Part shown: one piece after another, positions 6,063 to 14,219 of the stretch
Layout: every line of letters starts with the position of its first letter
How positions within the stretch are numbered: position 1 is the first letter of the stretch
Assembly: GCA_937895825.1 (NCBI GenBank)
Contig: CALBKP010000130.1
Coordinates: 1-27,168 of the forward strand
Length of the DNA stretch: 27,168 nt
DNA from: an uncultured Alistipes sp.
GTDB taxonomy: Bacteria; Bacteroidota; Bacteroidia; Bacteroidales; Rikenellaceae
Direction of reading: 5' to 3'
Position numbers and translations under genes: made by a program
The notes under the pieces: generated by a model
Told to the model about the DNA's origin: nothing
The model's database searches: none
The model's input: only the letters and a program-made list of their open reading frames with translations

Positions 6063-8486
6063 TTATTTGAGAGCCAAGGCGAGAACCTCGTCGTTGGTCT
6101 TTACGTAGTGGAATGTGAGACCCTCGACGTACTCGGGCTTAATCTCCTCGATATCCTTGCGGTTCTCCTCCGAGAGTATCAGCTCGGTGATGCCAGCACG
6201 CTTGGCGGCGAGGATCTTCTCGCGGATGCCTCCCACGGCCGTAACGCGGCCACGCAGCGTAGTCTCGCCAGTCATTGCAACGCGCTCTCTTACCTCGCGC
6301 TTGGTATATGTCGAGACGATGGATGTTACCATCGTGATACCTGCCGAGGGGCCATCCTTGGGTACTGCACCCTCGGGTACGTGGATATTCAAATCCCACT
6401 CCTCGAACATCTTACGGTCGATGCCGAGCTCTTCGAAGTGTGCCATTACCCACTCGTGGGCGATGGTTGCCGACTCCTTCATCACGTCGCCGAGGTTACC
6501 CGTTAGTGTGAGCTTGCCCTTACCTGGCGTGAGCACCGACTCTATGTAGAGGATGTCGCCACCGACCTGTGTCCATGCTAAGCCTGTTACTACGCCACGC
6601 ATGCCGGCGATGTCGTAGCGGTCGTTCTTGAACTTGGGCTTGCCGAGGACGGGCTCTAAAGCTGCCACGTCGACGGTAGCCTCGACACTCTCCTCCATGG
6701 CGATCGTCTTAGCGCGGTTACGTGCAATCTTTGCGATGTTCTTATCCAAACCACGCACTCCTGATTCGCGCGTGTAGTCCTCGATGATACGTACTACCGC
6801 CTCGTTAGTGAGCGACAGCTTATCTTCGGGTATGCCGTGAGCCTCGCGCTGCTTCTTGACGAGGTGGTTCTGGGCAATGTGTACCTTGTCCTCAAGGATA
6901 TAACCTGGAATGTTAATCATCTCCATACGGTCGCGCAGGGCTGCCGATATATTCTCGATGTTGTTAGCCGTGGCTATGAATAGCACCTTCGATAGGTCGT
7001 ACTCCGTGTCGAGGTAGTTATCGTGGAACGTGGTGTTTTGCTCGGGGTCGAGAACCTCAAGTAGGGCGCTCGATGGATCACCATGGTTCGAACGCGACAC
7101 CTTGTCAATCTCGTCGAGGATAATCACTGGGTTCGATGCGCCACAGCGCTTAATAGTCTCAATGATACGGCCGGGCATTGCTCCGATATATGTTCTGCGG
7201 TGTCCGCGAATCTCCGACTCGTCGTGTAGACCACCGAGTGATATGCGGCCAAACTTGCGTCCCATAGCCTCAGCTACCGACTTGCCGAGCGATGTCTTTC
7301 CTACTCCTGGAGGGCCGTAGAGGCAGAGGATAGGAGACTTAAGGTCGCCCTTGAGCTTGATGACGGCCAGGTGCTCCAACAATCGCTCCTTGACCTCCTC
7401 AAGACCGAAGTGGTCCTTGTCGAGCTGCTCGCGCACGACGTTGAGGTCGAGACGATCCGTGGTCATCTCATCCCATGGCAGGTCGAGCATCAGCTGCAAG
7501 TAGTTCATCTGCACCGAGTACTCCGCAACGGCTGGGTTAAGTCGCTCAAGGCGTGCCACCTCCTTCTCGAATAGGTCGGCCGTAGCCTGCGACCACTTCT
7601 TCTGCTTACCCGCCTCGCGCAGACGCTCAACGTCGGCATCCATGCCGTCGCCAATCTCCTCCTGGATGACGCGCATCTGCTGCTGAAGGTAGTAGTCCTT
7701 CTGCTGCTTGTCAATCTCCTGCTTAACCTTGTTCTGAATGTCGTTCTTGAGCTCGGCGAGCTGCTGCTCACGAACGAGAATCTCTAACAGACGGCGGGCA
7801 CGAGCCAATAGGCCTGGTGCCTCGAGTAGATGCTGGCGGTCGTCGTCGGTAAGCTCCATGTTCGAGCATATGAAGTTGATAATTGCACGGCTCGAATCGA
7901 GGTTCTTGATGGCAAATGCCGCCTCCTTAGGCATCGATGGCGATATGTTGATTATGCTGAGTGCCACCTCTTTGATTGACTCAACGAGTGCGGCAAACTC
8001 CACATTCTTGGTGTCGGGCGTAGAGTCCTGTATGGGTGTTACCGTAGCCTTGAAGTAGGGCTGCGTAGAGATATACTCCTTCACCTCGATCTTCTCCAAG
8101 CCGGAGAGTATCACTGTTAGGTTGCCGTTGGGCATCTCCAAAATCTTGAGGATGCGCGCCGTAGTTCCGATCTTGTGCATATCGTCAGGCTGTGGATCCT
8201 CAATCGAGCTATCTATCTGGAGGACAGCGCCAAGAAGACCATCGCCAGCCTCAACGGCACGAACCAAGGCGATAGACTTTGCGCGTCCTACGGTTATGGG
8301 TGTTACCGAGCCCGGAAATATCACCGAGCTACGCAACGTGAGAATGGGCAACACCTCGGGGATGTTTACCTCCTCGATTGTGTCGTCGCCACCCGATATG
8401 ATGGGTATCACCTGGTGCTTACCATCAAAGAGCTCGGGTACCAAACCCAAATCATCTAATTCTGTATCCTTCTTCTTTCTACTCAT
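6063..8486 (-). CDS. lon: ATP-dependent Lon protease
   Basis: Lon is a hexameric cytoplasmic AAA+ serine protease that degrades misfolded and regulatory proteins. The 807 residues show the full architecture: an N-terminal LON substrate-binding domain (about 45-240), a coiled linker rich in Gln and Lys (about 240-320), the AAA+ module with Walker A GPPGVGKTS at 391-399 and Walker B VIILDEIDK, and the C-terminal peptidase. The catalytic pair is Ser714 (KDGPSAGIT) and Lys757, with the same 43-residue spacing as the E. coli Ser679/Lys722 pair. It is the first gene of the operon containing kdsB, kdsA, kdsD, ubiD-like and the HhH gene. A possible -7 box lies 128 bp upstream. Confidence 0.97.
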   Translation of the reverse strand: MSRKKKDTELDDLGLVPELFDGKHQVIPIISGGDDTIEEVNIPEVLPILTLRSSVIFPGSVTPITVGRAKSIALVRAVEAGDGLLGAVLQIDSSIEDPQPDDMHKIGTTARILKILEMPNGNLTVILSGLEKIEVKEYISTQPYFKATVTPIQDSTPDTKNVEFAALVESIKEVALSIINISPSMPKEAAFAIKNLDSSRAIINFICSNMELTDDDRQHLLEAPGLLARARRLLEILVREQQLAELKNDIQNKVKQEIDKQQKDYYLQQQMRVIQEEIGDGMDADVERLREAGKQKKWSQATADLFEKEVARLERLNPAVAEYSVQMNYLQLMLDLPWDEMTTDRLDLNVVREQLDKDHFGLEEVKERLLEHLAVIKLKGDLKSPILCLYGPPGVGKTSLGKSVAEAMGRKFGRISLGGLHDESEIRGHRRTYIGAMPGRIIETIKRCGASNPVIILDEIDKVSRSNHGDPSSALLEVLDPEQNTTFHDNYLDTEYDLSKVLFIATANNIENISAALRDRMEMINIPGYILEDKVHIAQNHLVKKQREAHGIPEDKLSLTNEAVVRIIEDYTRESGVRGLDKNIAKIARNRAKTIAMEESVEATVDVAALEPVLGKPKFKNDRYDIAGMRGVVTGLAWTQVGGDILYIESVLTPGKGKLTLTGNLGDVMKESATIAHEWVMAHFEELGIDRKMFEEWDLNIHVPEGAVPKDGPSAGITMVTSIVSTYTKREVRERVAMTGETTLRGRVTAVGGIREKILAAKRAGITELILSEENRKDIEEIKPEYVEGLTFHYVKTNDEVLALALK

Positions 8487-8747
8487 ATAGTGTTAAATTT
8501 TCTATCTAAACATCTCAACAGCAGACGCTATGTTTACCAAAGGGCGCTATGCCCTCCTCAACACACTCATGGCAATTGTCATAATCTGCCATCTGCTGAT
8601 GACTATAACGTGGCAAAAGTAGATATTATTTCATAGAAATAACCTATCGTGGTCTAAATATTTGTAACAAGTTATTGACAATAGAGGTGCCAAATGCGAG
8701 TGCCATGCCATCGAATGAATACTTTGGTTGGTGTATCGCTACCAATG
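8487..8747 (-). promoter_or_regulatory. Leader and promoter region of the lon-kds operon
   Basis: No gene is visible between the manC terminator and lon. On the minus strand TACTTTTG at 8614-8621 matches the Bacteroidetes -7 consensus TAnnTTTG, but no TTG stands at the expected 19-21 bp further upstream. The transcript would have a leader of about 120 nt. This contains a small hairpin (AGGGC 8541-8545 with GCCCT 8551-8555). I see no CIRCE element or other recognised heat-shock operator. Confidence 0.4.
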
Positions 8748-8783
8748 AAAAAGTAGCTGCCAGAGGGGTGCTCCAGCAGCTAC
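8748..8783 (-). terminator. Rho-independent terminator of manC
   Basis: On the minus strand the perfect 8-bp stem GTAGCTGC/GCAGCTAC (8776-8783 with 8753-8760) is followed directly by TTTTT (8748-8752). It lies about 20 bp after the manC stop codon. A second 6-bp hairpin (TAGCTC 8790-8795 with GAGCTA 8803-8808) overlaps the stop codon. Confidence 0.85.
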
Positions 8784-8805
8784 CGACATTAGCTCCCAAT
8801 GTGAG

Positions 8806-9879
8806 CTATATGAATTTGTCACCTGTGGCGTACTTTATATCCTCGATAAAACCCTTGATGTTGCGCTCCTCGCTCTTTGGACATATCATCAATACATCGG
8901 GGGTGTCTACGACAATGTAATCCTTGAGTCCGTTGATTACGGCAATCTTATTGTTCGGTATGTTTATAAGCGAGTTACGTGTGTCGTAGATGTGGATGTT
9001 GTCGCCACTTATCACGTTGGCGTACTTATCCTTGCGCGACTGCATATATACCGATCGCCAGGTGCCTAAGTCGCTCCAGCCGAAGTCGCCGCTGTGGACA
9101 TATACATTCTCGGCACACTCCATGATGCCGAAGTCGATAGATATTGGGCGGCACTCGGCAAAGACACGTTCGATAGCCTCCTCTTCGCGCTCTGTGCCTA
9201 ACTTATCGACGATGGAACTGAATAGTGCCGCATGGTCGGGGAGGTATTGCTCGAAGGCGGCAATGATATCTTTGACCTTCCAGATGAATATTCCTGAGTT
9301 CCACAAAAATTCACCACACTCCAAAAACGCCTCGGCGATTTCGAGGTTGGGTTTCTCGGTGAAACACTTTACCTTGCTTATCATTCCGTTGTCCGAACGC
9401 TGTATGTAACCATAACCTGTTTCAGGGCGTGTGGGGTTGATGCCGATAGTCATCAAGGCGTTGTGATCGGCAAGAAAGTCGAGCGATGAGCTGACGATAT
9501 TTAAAAACTCATTCTCGTTGAGTATCAGGTGGTCCGATGGTGTTACTATCATCTCGGCCTCTGGATCGTGGTGCAGTAGATGGTACGCGGCATAGGCGAT
9601 ACAAGGTGCGGTATTACGACCAATAGGTTCGCATAATATTTGGCTCTCCTTTAGCTCTGGGATATGCTCCATAACAAGCTCTTTATAGCGTCGATTGGTG
9701 ACGACTATAAAGTTCTCATTTGGTATAATATTGGCGAATCTGTCGTATGTGTGACGAATGAACGAACGTCCCGTTCCCATGATGTCAAGGAACTGCTTGG
9801 GGTAGTCCTGTCGGCTCATCGGCCAGAAGCGCGATCCTACACCGCCAGCCATGATCACACAATATCTGTTTGCTGCCAT
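8806..9879 (-). CDS. manC: Mannose-1-phosphate guanylyltransferase
   Basis: The enzyme joins GTP and mannose 1-phosphate to make GDP-mannose, the precursor of mannose and fucose units in surface glycans. The 357-residue protein starts with the pyrophosphorylase signature MAGGVGSRFWPMSR (10-23). It continues with EPIGRNTAPCIAYAA, the TPSDHLI motif, FTEKP and a C-terminal DTPDVLMICPKSEER segment. It ends before the cupin-type isomerase domain found in the bifunctional ManC/AlgA proteins of about 470 residues, so it is the single-function type. It is transcribed alone from its own promoter (9917-9947) and ended by the terminator at 8748-8783. The gene symbol follows function; the family is also called rfbM or cpsB. 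Confidence 0.93.
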   Translation of the reverse strand: MAANRYCVIMAGGVGSRFWPMSRQDYPKQFLDIMGTGRSFIRHTYDRFANIIPNENFIVVTNRRYKELVMEHIPELKESQILCEPIGRNTAPCIAYAAYHLLHHDPEAEMIVTPSDHLILNENEFLNIVSSSLDFLADHNALMTIGINPTRPETGYGYIQRSDNGMISKVKCFTEKPNLEIAEAFLECGEFLWNSGIFIWKVKDIIAAFEQYLPDHAALFSSIVDKLGTEREEEAIERVFAECRPISIDFGIMECAENVYVHSGDFGWSDLGTWRSVYMQSRKDKYANVISGDNIHIYDTRNSLINIPNNKIAVINGLKDYIVVDTPDVLMICPKSEERNIKGFIEDIKYATGDKFI

Positions 9880-9916
9880 ATAGCTTTTTTAGTGTGTTAA
9901 ATTTTACAAATTTACA

Positions 9917-9947
9917 CAAAGATAAAATTTTTTTGTATCTTTGCAAA
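9917..9947 (-). promoter_or_regulatory. Bacteroidetes-type promoter of manC
   Basis: On the minus strand TTTG (9944-9947) is followed after exactly 19 bp by TATCTTTG (9917-9924), a full match to the Bacteroidetes sigma-ABfr consensus TTTG-N19-TAnnTTTG. It lies 38 bp upstream of the manC ATG. Confidence 0.75.
9936..9943 (+). promoter_or_regulatory. -7 box of the divergent pssA operon
   Basis: TATCTTTG on the plus strand is a perfect TAnnTTTG box. It lies within the spacer of the opposing manC promoter. No TTTG is present at the expected upstream distance. The predicted transcript would begin near 9948, about 64 nt before the pssA ATG chosen here. Confidence 0.5.
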
Positions 9948-10011
9948 ATGTTTAGAGTTTTTTAGCTCATGAGTTGTGCTAAAGTTACTCTTAAAAAGAT
10001 GTAGCAAGACA

Positions 10012-10728
10012 ATGAAGATCAGACTGTTCACCTTGCCAAATATGCTCACGCTGGCTAATCTTATGGCCGGAGTGCTGGCTATCATTGCCACTTTGGGTCA
10101 CCATAACTACGAAATGGCTTTGTGGTTGATCGTCGCTGCGGCCATCTTCGACTTTCTCGATGGCTTTGTGGCACGTCTTCTCAATCAGCAATCTCCACTT
10201 GGCGTTCAGCTCGACTCGTTGGCCGACGATGTTACCTTCGGAGTAGCACCTGCGTTTGTTATGTTCGACCTCTACCGTAGTGCTGAGGCTCGATGGATAG
10301 ACAGTGCCGAGGTGATGCAGTGGTTGGGCTTTGTCGTGCTGCTCATTGCCGCCTTCTCGGTGTTGCGCCTTGCCAAGTTCAATATTGATACCACACAGAG
10401 TACGGAGTTCGAGGGTTTGCCCACGCCGGCCAATGCTTTGCTGCTGGTTTCATTGGCGTTGCTTGCTCAGCAGGGTAACATAGCCTTACCGAAGGAGGTG
10501 ATACTCGCCGTGTCGCTCGTGTCGTGCTATCTGCTTATCAGCCCGATACGTATGTTTGCACTGAAGTTTAAGGGCTTTGGCCTTAGGGCTAACGCTCTGC
10601 GCTATGGCTTTATTGTCGTGGCGCTGGCGATTATTATTTGTGCGCCCACATACTCTGTGGTGGCAATTATCGTTCTCTATATTGTGACCTCGTTTGTTAG
10701 ATGGTGCGTCACTAAGAATAGAGCCTAA
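10012..10728 (+). CDS. pssA: CDP-diacylglycerol--serine O-phosphatidyltransferase
   Basis: This inner-membrane enzyme makes phosphatidylserine from CDP-diacylglycerol and serine, the route to phosphatidylethanolamine. It has the complete CDP-alcohol phosphotransferase signature D47-x2-D50G51-x2-A54R55-x8-G64-x3-D68-x3-D72, and its 238 residues include about seven or eight hydrophobic segments. I chose the ATG at 10012 (MKIRLFTLPNMLTLANL) because relatives begin just before this IPN/LPN-type motif. The frame is open back to a GTG at 9976, which would add 12 basic residues. The putative porin gene starts 10 bp after the stop, so the two are probably cotranscribed. The matching PS decarboxylase gene (psd), often adjacent in Bacteroidales, is not present on either side. 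Confidence 0.93.
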   Translation: MKIRLFTLPNMLTLANLMAGVLAIIATLGHHNYEMALWLIVAAAIFDFLDGFVARLLNQQSPLGVQLDSLADDVTFGVAPAFVMFDLYRSAEARWIDSAEVMQWLGFVVLLIAAFSVLRLAKFNIDTTQSTEFEGLPTPANALLLVSLALLAQQGNIALPKEVILAVSLVSCYLLISPIRMFALKFKGFGLRANALRYGFIVVALAIIICAPTYSVVAIIVLYIVTSFVRWCVTKNRA

Positions 10729-10738
10729 AAAAATGTAG

Positions 10739-12895
10739 ATGAATAGGTTGCAGTGGATAATCTCGGTCGTATGCTTGATGGTGGCAGTAGTGCTACCTGA
10801 GCTATCGTATGCCCAGATTGATGCTGCAGCTCTTGCCCGTGCCCAGCGTGAAGGTCAGACTAACCCCTATGGCGTAGGCATCCCCGGGATGGATGGAACT
10901 ACCGGCATGGAGGGTGAAGAGGGCATGGAGGGCGAGGTTGACTCCACAGATACGCGAAAGAAACGCGAGAAGAAGCCTTTGGAGTCGTACTATTTCAGCG
11001 ATACGGTACGAGCGCTTCGTAACTGGAAATGGTCCGTTGATAAGGATTATAACCGTGTGAATATCTCGCCGCTGGATACCACGCTTGCCGATTGGCGTAT
11101 CGACTATGTCTTCTACCGCAATGGTGTCGGCGACATGTCTCTCGGTGGCCTTGGTCAGTCTACGCAGGCGGTCAATTGGTTCGACCGTCGTCAGGATCCC
11201 GACTTCACGTTCGCTCGTAGCTATGATGCTTATACGGCTCGTATCGACAACGTGCCATTCTATAACGCCAAGACTCCGCTTACGAATATGATGTACTTGG
11301 AGTCTGGCCAGAAGCGTTATCGTGAGGAGCACTTCGAGCTTGTTCATTCACAGAATATCAACCCCTCGACATCGGCAAACGTGAGCTATAAGGCACGAAG
11401 CACTATGGGTCGCTACGACTGGCAGCGAACAAAGAACCATGTGCTCTCGGTGGGTTTTGCCCATACAGGAAAGCGTTACTCTGTGCATGCCGCCTATATG
11501 CATAATATGGTTGATACCAGGGAGAATGGTGGTGTTGTTGGAGAGTGGGCTATTGCCGATACAACGTTCGAAATGCCATCGGGTGTGCCTATGCGTTTAG
11601 CATCATCGGAGGCGCATAACCACTATCGCAACCATGCCTTCTTCGTCAAGCAGGCCTTAGCCATACCTTTGGAGCGCGTTACGGAGTATGACTTCTCTAT
11701 CGCCGACCTCTCGGCTGTGTATGTGGGTCATCAGTTTGAGTATAACACATGGTCTAAGGTATATACGGATAAGTATGCCACCTACTCAAACGAGCGTGGC
11801 CACTACAACGAGGAGACCAATAAGTGGGAGCCTGTGCGCGACTTGGAGTACTACGACCACTGGTATATCGACCCTACGGCTACGCGCGACTCAATCTCGG
11901 AGCGTATCATCTCGAATAAGCTCTTTGTGCAGGTGCAACCATGGGATAGAAATGGTGTTGTCTCTACGATTGATGGTGGTATAGGTCTTGACCTACATAC
12001 ATACTCTTACCTCCGCCTTGAGGACTATGTGCGTGGAGGTATGACGCGTGATAAGCGCACGTCGTGGTATCTTTACGGCTCGACGGGCGGTAAGATTAAA
12101 CGATATGTCGACTGGGGTGCTAATGTTAAGTACTATCCGTCGGGTTATCGTGGAGGCGATCTCTCGGTTGGTGCAAACATCACGCTGAGAGCATTTATTC
12201 GTGAACATCCCCTGATTCTCACTGGACGCTTCCGTCAGGAGCTCCGCTCGCCAGGCTATTGGCAGGAGAATCTATTCTCAAACCACTACACGTGGTTTAA
12301 CTCCTTCGGTAAGGAGTCTGAAACTCGTTTTGAGGTGAATTTCTCGGTTCCCGATATTGCGCTGGAGATTGGTGCATGGCAGGGTGTCATAGGCAATATG
12401 ATATACTATGGCAACGATAGCCGTGTGGCACAAAACTCTGGTACGGTGAGCCTCACGAGTTTGTATGCTCGCAAGGATTTCCGCATTGCGGGATTCCATC
12501 TCGATCACAGGGCATTGGTACAGATCACGTCCGATGAGCATGTGCTTCCCGTTCCTACGTTGAGCGCCTTCGTCTCGTACTATTACGAGTTCTGGGTTAA
12601 GCGCGACGTGCTACGTGTGCAGATCGGCTTGGATGGCCGCTTTAATACGGCCTACTACGCTCCGAGCTACAACCCTGCACTCTCGACCTTCTTCAATCAG
12701 CGCGAGGTAAAGGTGGGTAACTACCCCTATATCGACGCTTTTGTGTCGGCGAAGTGGAAGCGTATGAGAATCCTACTTAAGGTCCAGCACTTGAATCAGA
12801 ACCTGTTTGGCAATGGTGAGTATTTCCAGGTGGCTCGCTATCCGCTGAATCCGCGCATGTTCAAGCTGGGTATCTCGTGGTCGTTCTACGACTAA
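10739..12895 (+). CDS. Putative porin (Bacteroidetes outer-membrane beta-barrel family)
   Basis: The 718-residue protein has a signal peptide (MNRLQWIISVVCLMVAVVLPELSYA, cleavage near 25). A low-complexity acidic linker with repeated GM(D/E)G units follows (about 47-66), then a KKREKK patch. The rest is a long region of alternating aromatic and polar strands that ends in a C-terminal aromatic strand (KLGISWSFYD), as expected for an outer-membrane beta barrel. Opening features such as YYFSDTVRALRNWKWSVDKDYN and the FDRRQDPDF segment match the family annotated as 'putative porin' in Bacteroidales. Substrate and pore properties are unknown. It lies between pssA (10 bp) and a lytic transglycosylase (44 bp), a plausible envelope-biogenesis operon. 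Confidence 0.8.
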   Translation: MNRLQWIISVVCLMVAVVLPELSYAQIDAAALARAQREGQTNPYGVGIPGMDGTTGMEGEEGMEGEVDSTDTRKKREKKPLESYYFSDTVRALRNWKWSVDKDYNRVNISPLDTTLADWRIDYVFYRNGVGDMSLGGLGQSTQAVNWFDRRQDPDFTFARSYDAYTARIDNVPFYNAKTPLTNMMYLESGQKRYREEHFELVHSQNINPSTSANVSYKARSTMGRYDWQRTKNHVLSVGFAHTGKRYSVHAAYMHNMVDTRENGGVVGEWAIADTTFEMPSGVPMRLASSEAHNHYRNHAFFVKQALAIPLERVTEYDFSIADLSAVYVGHQFEYNTWSKVYTDKYATYSNERGHYNEETNKWEPVRDLEYYDHWYIDPTATRDSISERIISNKLFVQVQPWDRNGVVSTIDGGIGLDLHTYSYLRLEDYVRGGMTRDKRTSWYLYGSTGGKIKRYVDWGANVKYYPSGYRGGDLSVGANITLRAFIREHPLILTGRFRQELRSPGYWQENLFSNHYTWFNSFGKESETRFEVNFSVPDIALEIGAWQGVIGNMIYYGNDSRVAQNSGTVSLTSLYARKDFRIAGFHLDHRALVQITSDEHVLPVPTLSAFVSYYYEFWVKRDVLRVQIGLDGRFNTAYYAPSYNPALSTFFNQREVKVGNYPYIDAFVSAKWKRMRILLKVQHLNQNLFGNGEYFQVARYPLNPRMFKLGISWSFYD

Positions 12896-12939
12896 CGGAG
12901 AGTTCTGTGCCCGATAAGCAGCCCACAAACTACTAAACA

Positions 12940-13656
12940 ATGTTAAAGAGAGTTTCGTTTGTGGTTCTGTCGACCGCTTTACTTGCGGTCTACGAATCAT
13001 CACTCGGACAGCCACGCCCGATTGTCATGCCTATTGCTGAGGCTGCTGTGAGCGTGAGTGTTGAGTCCGAGAATTCCGAGCAGATGGCCGAGACGGTCGA
13101 GCTGCCGTGTGTTATCTCGCGTTTCGACCCTATTATGCGTAGGGTAGGTAGCGAGGAGGGTCAGGATTGGCGTTTGATGAGTGCTATTGCATATAGCGAG
13201 TCGCGCTTTATCGAGAACCTCAAGTCGAGCCAGGGGGCTAAGGGTATTATGCAGATACGCCCTGTTGTCGCTCGGCATTTTAACGTACCTGTCGAGTCTA
13301 TCGACGATACAGAGACTAACATCCGCCTTGCGGGTATGTTGCTTTCGGAGCTTGGATCTATGCTTCGCATGCCGAGTAGCACACCTTTGGAGGATAAGCT
13401 TAGCATCATACTTGCCAGCTACAATGCCGGCATTGGACATGTCCTTGATGCGAGACGATTGGCTCGCTCTGAAGGTGCTAATCCTAACTCATGGGCAGAT
13501 GTGAGTCGTTATCTAAAGTTAAAGTCGGATCCTGCCTACTATGAGTTGGATATTGTTCAGAACGGTAAGTTCACGGGTAGTGGTCAGACTTTGCACTATG
13601 TTGACGAGGTGATGCGTAAGTACAATCAGTATTGTAAGATTGCAACCCTCTCATAG
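12940..13656 (+). CDS. Lytic transglycosylase (SLT domain), periplasmic
   Basis: Lytic transglycosylases cleave the MurNAc-GlcNAc bond of peptidoglycan to 1,6-anhydro ends. The 238 residues comprise a signal sequence (about 1-23), a variable segment and a C-terminal SLT domain (about 65-235). The catalytic glutamate is Glu87 in AIAYSESRF, followed by the family motifs GAKGIMQI (99-106) and ASYNAGIGH, and an end region YVDEVMRKYNQYC. The protein has only the catalytic module, resembling the catalytic half of MltF-type enzymes without the solute-binding half. It lies 44 bp after the porin gene and ends at a strong terminator. Confidence 0.92.
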   Translation: MLKRVSFVVLSTALLAVYESSLGQPRPIVMPIAEAAVSVSVESENSEQMAETVELPCVISRFDPIMRRVGSEEGQDWRLMSAIAYSESRFIENLKSSQGAKGIMQIRPVVARHFNVPVESIDDTETNIRLAGMLLSELGSMLRMPSSTPLEDKLSIILASYNAGIGHVLDARRLARSEGANPNSWADVSRYLKLKSDPAYYELDIVQNGKFTGSGQTLHYVDEVMRKYNQYCKIATLS

Positions 13657-13687
13657 TTTCTTGTGATAGGGGAGCGATAGTATCCCT

Positions 13688-13749
13688 TACCAAAAAATGC
13701 CACCGATGGGTAGTACGTAAGTACATCCTGACGGTGGCATTTTTGGTAA
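13688..13749. terminator. Bidirectional terminator between convergent operons
   Basis: Arms at 13688-13706 and 13732-13749 form an almost perfect inverted repeat of about 18 bp, with one unpaired A. The GC-rich core is TGCCACCG/CGGTGGCA. A-tracts on the left arm and T-tracts on the right arm let it act in both directions. It separates the transglycosylase operon (plus) from the wza-wzc-HAD operon (minus). The loop contains a further GTAC inverted pair. Confidence 0.9.
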
Positions 13750-13772
13750 TGATGCAAAAAACGGTACTTTTG
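13742..13772 (+). promoter_or_regulatory. Orphan Bacteroidetes-type promoter in a convergent gap
   Basis: TTTG (13742-13745), then exactly 19 bp, then TACTTTTG (13765-13772) matches the Bacteroidetes promoter consensus. It would start plus-strand RNA near 13777, antisense to the HAD hydrolase gene, although no plus-strand gene follows before 20163. The -33 element lies in the terminator arm. A chance match is possible. Confidence 0.35.
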
Positions 13773-13788
13773 CAAAATCTATTATATC

Positions 13789-13818
13789 AGTACTAATTAC
13801 TCACTAATAATTAGTACT
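13789..13818. repeat. AT-rich 11-bp perfect inverted repeat after the HAD gene
   Basis: AGTACTAATTA (13789-13799) is perfectly inverted as TAATTAGTACT (13808-13818) around an 8-nt loop, 5 bp beyond the HAD stop codon. There is no clear T-tract on the minus strand. It could stabilise the 3' end of the wza-wzc-HAD mRNA, terminate a short plus-strand transcript, or be an operator. Confidence 0.5.
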
Positions 13819-13823
13819 AAGCG

Positions 13824-14216
13824 TTACAATACTCTGTCGTATTCCAACTGTGCGCGAACTTTTGCCCAGTTGACCACGGGGCGGCGTACGCCATCAATAA
13901 ACATTATGGGACAACCGAGCGCCGAGTCATCTATATATATATCGGCGTGTACCTTGGGCGACTCGGTCCAATCCTCCTGCTCGGGGTTGCGGTTTACACC
14001 CCATAGCTCTATCTTACGATCCTTAAACCACTTTACCGCAGCCTCCAACTTCGTACCCGAGCGCATGGTGTAGAGTATCAGTCGGTGACCCTTGCAGTTT
14101 AGGGCGCGGAGTACGTCGACAGCACCCTCGACATCCATACCCACCGAGGGGTACTCGTGCTCGACACACGTACCATCGAAATCGATGGCCAAAATCATAG
14201 AGTTATCTTTCGCCAT
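13824..14216 (-). CDS. Small HAD-superfamily hydrolase (BT0820-like)
   Basis: The 130-residue protein is a minimal, capless HAD phosphohydrolase. Motif I is IDFDGT (Asp12 nucleophile, Asp14 acid/base), motif II is LILYTMRSG (Thr50), a conserved Lys88 serves as motif III, and motif IV is ADIYIDDSALG (Asp96/Asp97, magnesium binding). It resembles the uncharacterised Bacteroides family typified by BT0820. The substrate is unknown. It begins 3 bp after the wzc stop and is the last gene of the export module. Its neighbour is a tyrosine autokinase and no Wzb- or PHP-type phosphatase is nearby, so a role in dephosphorylation is possible but is inference. Confidence 0.85.
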   Translation of the reverse strand: MAKDNSMILAIDFDGTCVEHEYPSVGMDVEGAVDVLRALNCKGHRLILYTMRSGTKLEAAVKWFKDRKIELWGVNRNPEQEDWTESPKVHADIYIDDSALGCPIMFIDGVRRPVVNWAKVRAQLEYDRVL

Positions 14217-14219
14217 GGA

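Noticed and set aside
6108..6549. Plus-strand open frames of 132 and 144 codons opposite the lon peptidase domain
   Set aside because: These are composition shadows of the lon coding sequence, without start signals or family features.
8675..8920. 81-codon plus-strand open frame over the end of manC
   Set aside because: It overlaps the manC terminator and coding region, has no conserved features, and is explained as a shadow.
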